NCBI GenBank assembly: GCA_025200525.1
Contig: CM045763.1
Span: 87,262,131-87,326,130, forward strand
DNA from: Camellia lanceoleosa
Lineage: Eukaryota; Streptophyta; Magnoliopsida; Ericales; Theaceae
Length of the DNA stretch: 64,000 nt
Reading direction: 5' to 3'
This document shows, one piece after another, positions 59,744-64,000 of the stretch; within the stretch, counting starts at the first letter, position 1, and the number at the start of each line of letters is the position of its first letter. The notes under the pieces are model-generated. The model worked only from the letters and a program-made list of their open reading frames with translations, had not been told where the DNA came from and made no database searches. The position numbers were made by a program, and so were the translations under genes.

Positions 59744-60120
59744 TGTGGAAAATTTTGTTCTTCTGAGTTCTGGGTATGCTAGTCAAAAACTTAAAATGAT
59801 GAAGAAAAGGACACTTCCTTCTGTGAAGATAGCAAGCAGTCAGAAACTTAGATATTAGTAAAACATAATCTATAAATCAGTGGATGCATAAATTTAGATA
59901 TATATATATATATCAGGGGAATTACAAAAGGAAAAGAAGGGTATAAAATGAAATGTAAAAACTAATATAAGATGTTTAGAAGGAAGAGCAGACCAGCTCT
60001 CTGAATAATCAGCTAGCTTTGTCTCTGCACGGCAGCAAAGCAAAACTAGGTGTGGTGTGGGAATTAAGAATAATGAATGGAGTCTCTGAGAAACATATAT
60101 GGTCAGAGAATTGGCCATTT
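59744..60120 (-). promoter_or_regulatory. GBSSI leader, probable 5' UTR intron and core promoter
   Basis: Minus-strand CATATATG near 60,090 is a possible TATA element. A transcript starting about 30 bp downstream would have a leader exon (about 60,065-59,990), then an intron ending at an ACCCAG acceptor near 59,775 and the start codon at 59,743. GBSSI genes commonly have such a leader intron. The exact ends are inferred. Confidence 0.4.
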
Positions 60121-60282
60121 TTGTAGCAGTGTTCAGGTGGTGTTGTGTTCAAATCCTACTATGGGGGTAGAGGGGACCTACGTGTTCTTACATGGCAAGA
60201 ATTGAGTGGTTAAGCAGGTTTACCTGCGTTGCTCTGGCACCTCAGGTTTGTATTAGCGGCTCACAAATTTTTGGCAGAGACT

Positions 60283-60315
<33 letters not shown>

Positions 60316-60336
60316 AGAGTGAGAGTGAGGGTGAGT
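60283..60336. repeat. hexamer minisatellite (GTGAGG)n upstream of GBSSI
   Basis: About nine tandem copies of GTGAGG with two GTGAGA variants, roughly 190-240 bp upstream of the possible GBSSI TATA. Confidence 0.92.
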
Positions 60337-61116
60337 GGTGAAAGGTGAGAATGGGAAACAAGAGGGAACACTACCCCACCCTTCCCCCTCCCTCCGAATC
60401 TAATAATATTCCAATTTGCTTCTGCCATACAACCATTATCTGCTCTTCTCACTACATTTTGATTCATTTTTGAAATGTCAACAACGTATTACTGTAGCAC
60501 TCTATGAAATGTGAGGGTAATACTATGGTACACACCACCTTATCACATGTGATATAATTCAATAATAACATGGGAGTTCTAACTATTTAAAAGAAAAAAA
60601 TTATAACCAAACATTATAATCAAATAACTCTTCATTATAACCACAATAATTCATAGTCAGCATCAACAAGTCATAACTAAAGATACCAAGGTTATACATA
60701 ACTAAAGGTACATATCTACCATAGAATTTCCCTCAGAGCTAATACTCATTTATTGACTTAAACTTATTGGTGACGTGTGAAATAATATACAAAGTAGGTC
60801 TAACTTTAAGACTAGATTTGCCTTAAATATTTTAATAAACTTTCTTATCATTGTGTTTAAAAAGTGAGTCTAACTTTTAGATTATAGTATCACTACTCTT
60901 ACTTATTAAAAGAGAGGGAAGATATACAAAATTTAGTAATTAAATTTTGTTTGATTATATTTTTTTTTAAACAAAATTTTCACACAAATAATATAACCGT
61001 TTGTATTTTTAATTTTATTTAAAAAAAAGAAAAATAATATAAATTTTCAATTTTTAGATCTATTTTTAAAACCTAGTAATGTATAAAAAAGATAATTGGC
61101 TGATGATTAAAAAAAA

Positions 61117-61147
<31 letters not shown>

Positions 61148-62089
61148 TTGTTTTAGATATTTTAATAAACTCTCATATTATTAGGTTTGAAAAGTGAGTC
61201 TCTAATGATTAGGTCATTGGCCAATTGATGTAAATGTTGAGTCAATTGAATTATGACAGTTTTAGTATCTAATACAATTATAAATCCTCAATCCAACTCT
61301 TATTCTTTTGTATTTGTGAATTATGGTAAAAGAGAAACTATAATTTTATGCCTAAGTAGATGTATTTTTAAATTTTTACAAAATAAACTATGGATAGTTA
61401 ATAAATTGACAAATATAATTTATTATATGATTGGGTTATCTTTGACATAAAATAAACTAAATTTCAAAACTTATAAGACAAAATGCATTTATATTTCATT
61501 GTAAATATAGTTTTTGTAATTTTATTGCACTTTTTTAAAAATACATTCTACCATAGTTTATTTATTTCTTATAAATAAATTTTATGTTATTATTTAATTT
61601 CAGAATTAATTTTTTATTATTTATTTAAATCCGTGCATAGCATGAGTATTATGGTTTATAAGCAAATTTTAAAAAATTACACTCATTGTATGAAGATCCG
61701 TAAAGTAAAGATGAGTGAGAGAGAAGAATAAGAAAAAAACCTAACGTGAGATGTCAAAACTAGCGATTAGGAAAAAAATCTAAAAGTTATACTTATTGGT
61801 AAGTAAATGCTGATTTCAGAAAAGATAAGACGATAAGGGTCACTGGTAATTCATTATTTGTATCTTCATTTTGTTATTCAATTTTTTGATTTAAACAAAT
61901 TTTGGTAAATTGAGTTTTACAAAAAAAAATTATTATTATTACTATTATATGGCATGCTAAAAAATATAATTAGTAAAAAAAACAACAATAATAATAATAA
62001 TTGAGTTTCACATAATTTACAATATCATCTAATATATGGCAAACTGAAATTATGCAATCCTTATAAAATAATAATGTATTTATATTTTA
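60337..62089. other. intergenic, very AT-rich
   Basis: A (GA)n run lies at 61,120-61,147. Two related blocks around TTTTAATAAACT-TCATATTAT-GTTT-AAAAGTGAGTCT occur at 60,828-60,872 and 61,159-61,202. No gene is seen. Confidence 0.5.
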
Positions 62090-62345
62090 TGAGGTACTTA
62101 CGTGTAGGTTCTAATAAGTAAACTTATTGTCTAATAGGTCTTATGAGAAAAATTTGTTATAAAAAAAGTCACTAATTGTAAGTTTTAGCGATAATTTATA
62201 AAAATCATGACAAAAAAAGTCACTAATTGTCAATTTTTAGCGACATATATAAAAAATTGTCACAAAAAATTATTTTTAGGGATAATTTTACCAAGACTTA
62301 TTTTCAATAGGACTTGTTAGACTTATTTATTTTGATGATTTATTT
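62090..62345. mobile_element. MITE-like repeat, inverted partner of 37,700-38,085
   Basis: Carries AAAAAAAGTCACTAATTGT twice and TTTTAGCGA twice, and the edge AATAGGACTTGTTAG. It matches the element at 37,700 in reverse orientation and is shorter by about one internal unit. Confidence 0.6.
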
Positions 62346-62477
62346 AATTATGTTTTAATTTATTTGAAAGAGAAAAATAGAATCCAAAATTTATTTTGAT
62401 GATTTATTTAAAAGAAAAAAATAGAATCAAAATTTATTTTGTCCCATTATTTCTCACTTAACCTTTATCCTAAATGT

Positions 62478-64000
62478 TGTTAGAATGTATTTAATATTTG
62501 ATTAAATCAGGAGTTCAAACAACCCAAAACAAAGGTCAAACAGCCTAGCACAGCAGCAGGCCAAAATGTTCAAAAGGTTCAAGTGGAAGATATTCAAATT
62601 AGTAATGATGGAAGTACAACGACTATAAAGGCTCAAAAGGCCAAAAGGTTCAAAATATTCAAGTGGAAGATATTCAAATTTGTAATAATGGAGTGGAAGA
62701 TATTCAAATTGGTAATGATAGAAGTACAACGGCTATAAACGGCTATAAATTCAAATGACTACAACGGTTATAAACGGCTATAATTTTCATTATATATACA
62801 AAAGTCTTTAATATAAACAAGTTACAAAAACCTGAAAATATTCTTTGATCTATAATCACTCACATCTATTCTCAGAAATTATACATTGAACCTTATAACA
62901 TTAAGCTCATCTTTCCTGTGTGAGATTTACAGAAAAATCAAAATTTCATTTTATATATCTATCTTTGAGAGATATTTATTTGTAAGCTTTCTTTGAAAGT
63001 AAAAATATCATTTCATCTTGTAAAAGTATTGCAAACACTGTGTTCTTGAAATCTTGAGAGTGATTGTGAATCACTTAAGATTTGCAATGGTTTGGGCTTG
63101 TGAAGTCTGTGTAAAATCCTTGGAGGATTGCTCCATTTATAAAGAGGTTACTAGCACCCTTGTAAAACTAGAAGATAGTGGAAAATCTCAAGTGAAACTT
63201 GAGGAGTGGATGTATGCTTCGCTGAAACCGAACCACTATAAATCTATTTGTCTCATCTTCCCTAATCTCTTTACTTTCCTACTACTGCTATAGCTATCTA
63301 ATATTCATGTGTTAATCACTTGATTTACCCTGTATGTTAATTACACTTCATTATTATTTTGCTTGATCATTTACTGCTAAGTTCATCATTGTGCTTGTTA
63401 ATAATTTGTTGTACTAGTAGTTAATTTTATTGGGATATTATTAATTTTAATTTGTAGAAACCTAATTCACCCTCCCTCTTAGGTTGCTTTTTAGGTAACA
63501 ATTGGTATCAGAACTTGGGACTCTTGTTTAAATTTAACAATCTTGAGTTTTTGATCCATAGTAACTGTGTATTCTACTTACTCTACTGTAGGACAAGCTA
63601 GCAATAGGTCACCTCTCTTTGATGATAGTAATTACATTCATTGGAAAGAAAAAATGACTTTGTATCTTCAAGCTACCAATTATGCTTTGTGGCTCATTAT
63701 CACTAAAGGTCCTAAAATCCCTACCAAGGTGGTAGACCATATCAGTGTGCCTAAACTTGAGGATGAATTTGATGAGCGTGATTATAAACTCTTTCAAACT
63801 AATGCTAAAGTCAAGCTTATTCTTGTGTGTGGACTAGATGCAAATGAGTACAATAGAATTTCTGAATGTATTACTACTAAAGAGATTTGGATAAATAACT
63901 TGGTAAACCAATATTATTAATACTCTAAAATCTCTTGGTAAATCTTATACTAATGATGAGCTTGTAAGAAAAATACTTAAGTCTTTGCCAAATGAATAGA
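62478..64000 (+). mobile_element. Ty1/copia element (copia C), 5' part, runs off the window
   Basis: A 5' LTR of about 1,023 bp (62,478 TGTTAGAATG to 63,500 GGTAACA) is followed by a primer site TGGTATCAGAACTTGGG (from 63,503) and a copia gag. A TATATATACA box lies at about 62,791. The LTR has a partial internal duplication (GTGGAAGATATTCAAATT three times, 62,584-62,711; GGCTATAAACGGCTATAA twice). The left LTR limit is chosen at the TGTT, could be 62,475, and no target duplication can be checked. Confidence 0.75.
63567..63996 (+). pseudogene. copia C gag with internal deletion
   Basis: 117 open codons carry PLFDDSNYIHWKEKMTLYLQ, the UBN2/copia gag start, and DANEYNRISECITTKEIW. Right after NNLVNQ the frame ends at 63,918. 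The +1 frame from 63,910 then reads NIINTLKSLGKSYTNDELVR and KILKSLPNE before a stop. In family gags these two blocks are separated by some 50-60 residues, so a deletion and shift occurred at about 63,905. Confidence 0.78.

Noticed and set aside
60283..60336. Interstitial telomere repeat
   Set aside because: The unit is GTGAGG, not the plant TTTAGGG.
63054..63293. 79-codon plus-strand frame
   Set aside because: It lies inside the copia C 5' LTR, with no domain.

Overview
This window is nuclear DNA of a eudicot plant. It holds a plastid granule-bound starch synthase gene with 13 coding exons, a P-class pentatricopeptide-repeat gene, a three-exon acidic ribosomal protein P1 gene and a fragment of a TRICHOME BIREFRINGENCE-LIKE gene. 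All of these have plant introns or targeting features, and they sit in AT-rich DNA full of plant LTR retrotransposons, hAT, CACTA and MULE elements. The species cannot be named from the sequence.

Bases 1-28,140 are a nested retrotransposon block. A decayed plus-strand Ty3/gypsy element (1-about 7,010), itself split by a 914-bp hAT-like insertion, abuts an old minus-strand Ty1/copia element (copia A, about 9,000-28,140). Copia A has been cut into pieces by four insertions: an LTR remnant (about 7,015-8,999), a solo LTR of the same family (9,792-12,392), a 4.07-kb solo LTR resembling Tat/Ogre elements (13,056-17,123) and a structurally complete minus-strand Ty3/gypsy element (18,206-27,722). 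Several of these LTRs carry arrays of a palindrome with core CTCGAG, often paired about 20 bp apart.

Bases 28,140-43,760 hold a truncated copy of a small unknown gene, a complete minus-strand copia element with a perfect 5-bp target duplication (28,918-34,120), a 605-bp CACTA element, a 1.15-kb MULE-like element that carries the first exon of a TBL gene, several MITEs, and the fuller paralogue of the small gene (41,571-41,837).

Bases 43,800-62,470 are the gene-bearing part: the PPR gene, a decayed hAT transposase gene, the RPP1 gene (with MITEs upstream and in its second intron) and the GBSSI gene on the minus strand (with a 609-bp hAT element in its last intron). The window ends in the 5' LTR and damaged gag of a third copia element (from about 62,478).

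The four host genes have unrelated housekeeping roles (organellar RNA processing, translation, amylose synthesis, cell-wall acetylation) and do not form a pathway. Apparently intact genes are PPR, RPP1, GBSSI and probably the 88-residue gene. All retroelement coding regions are broken.
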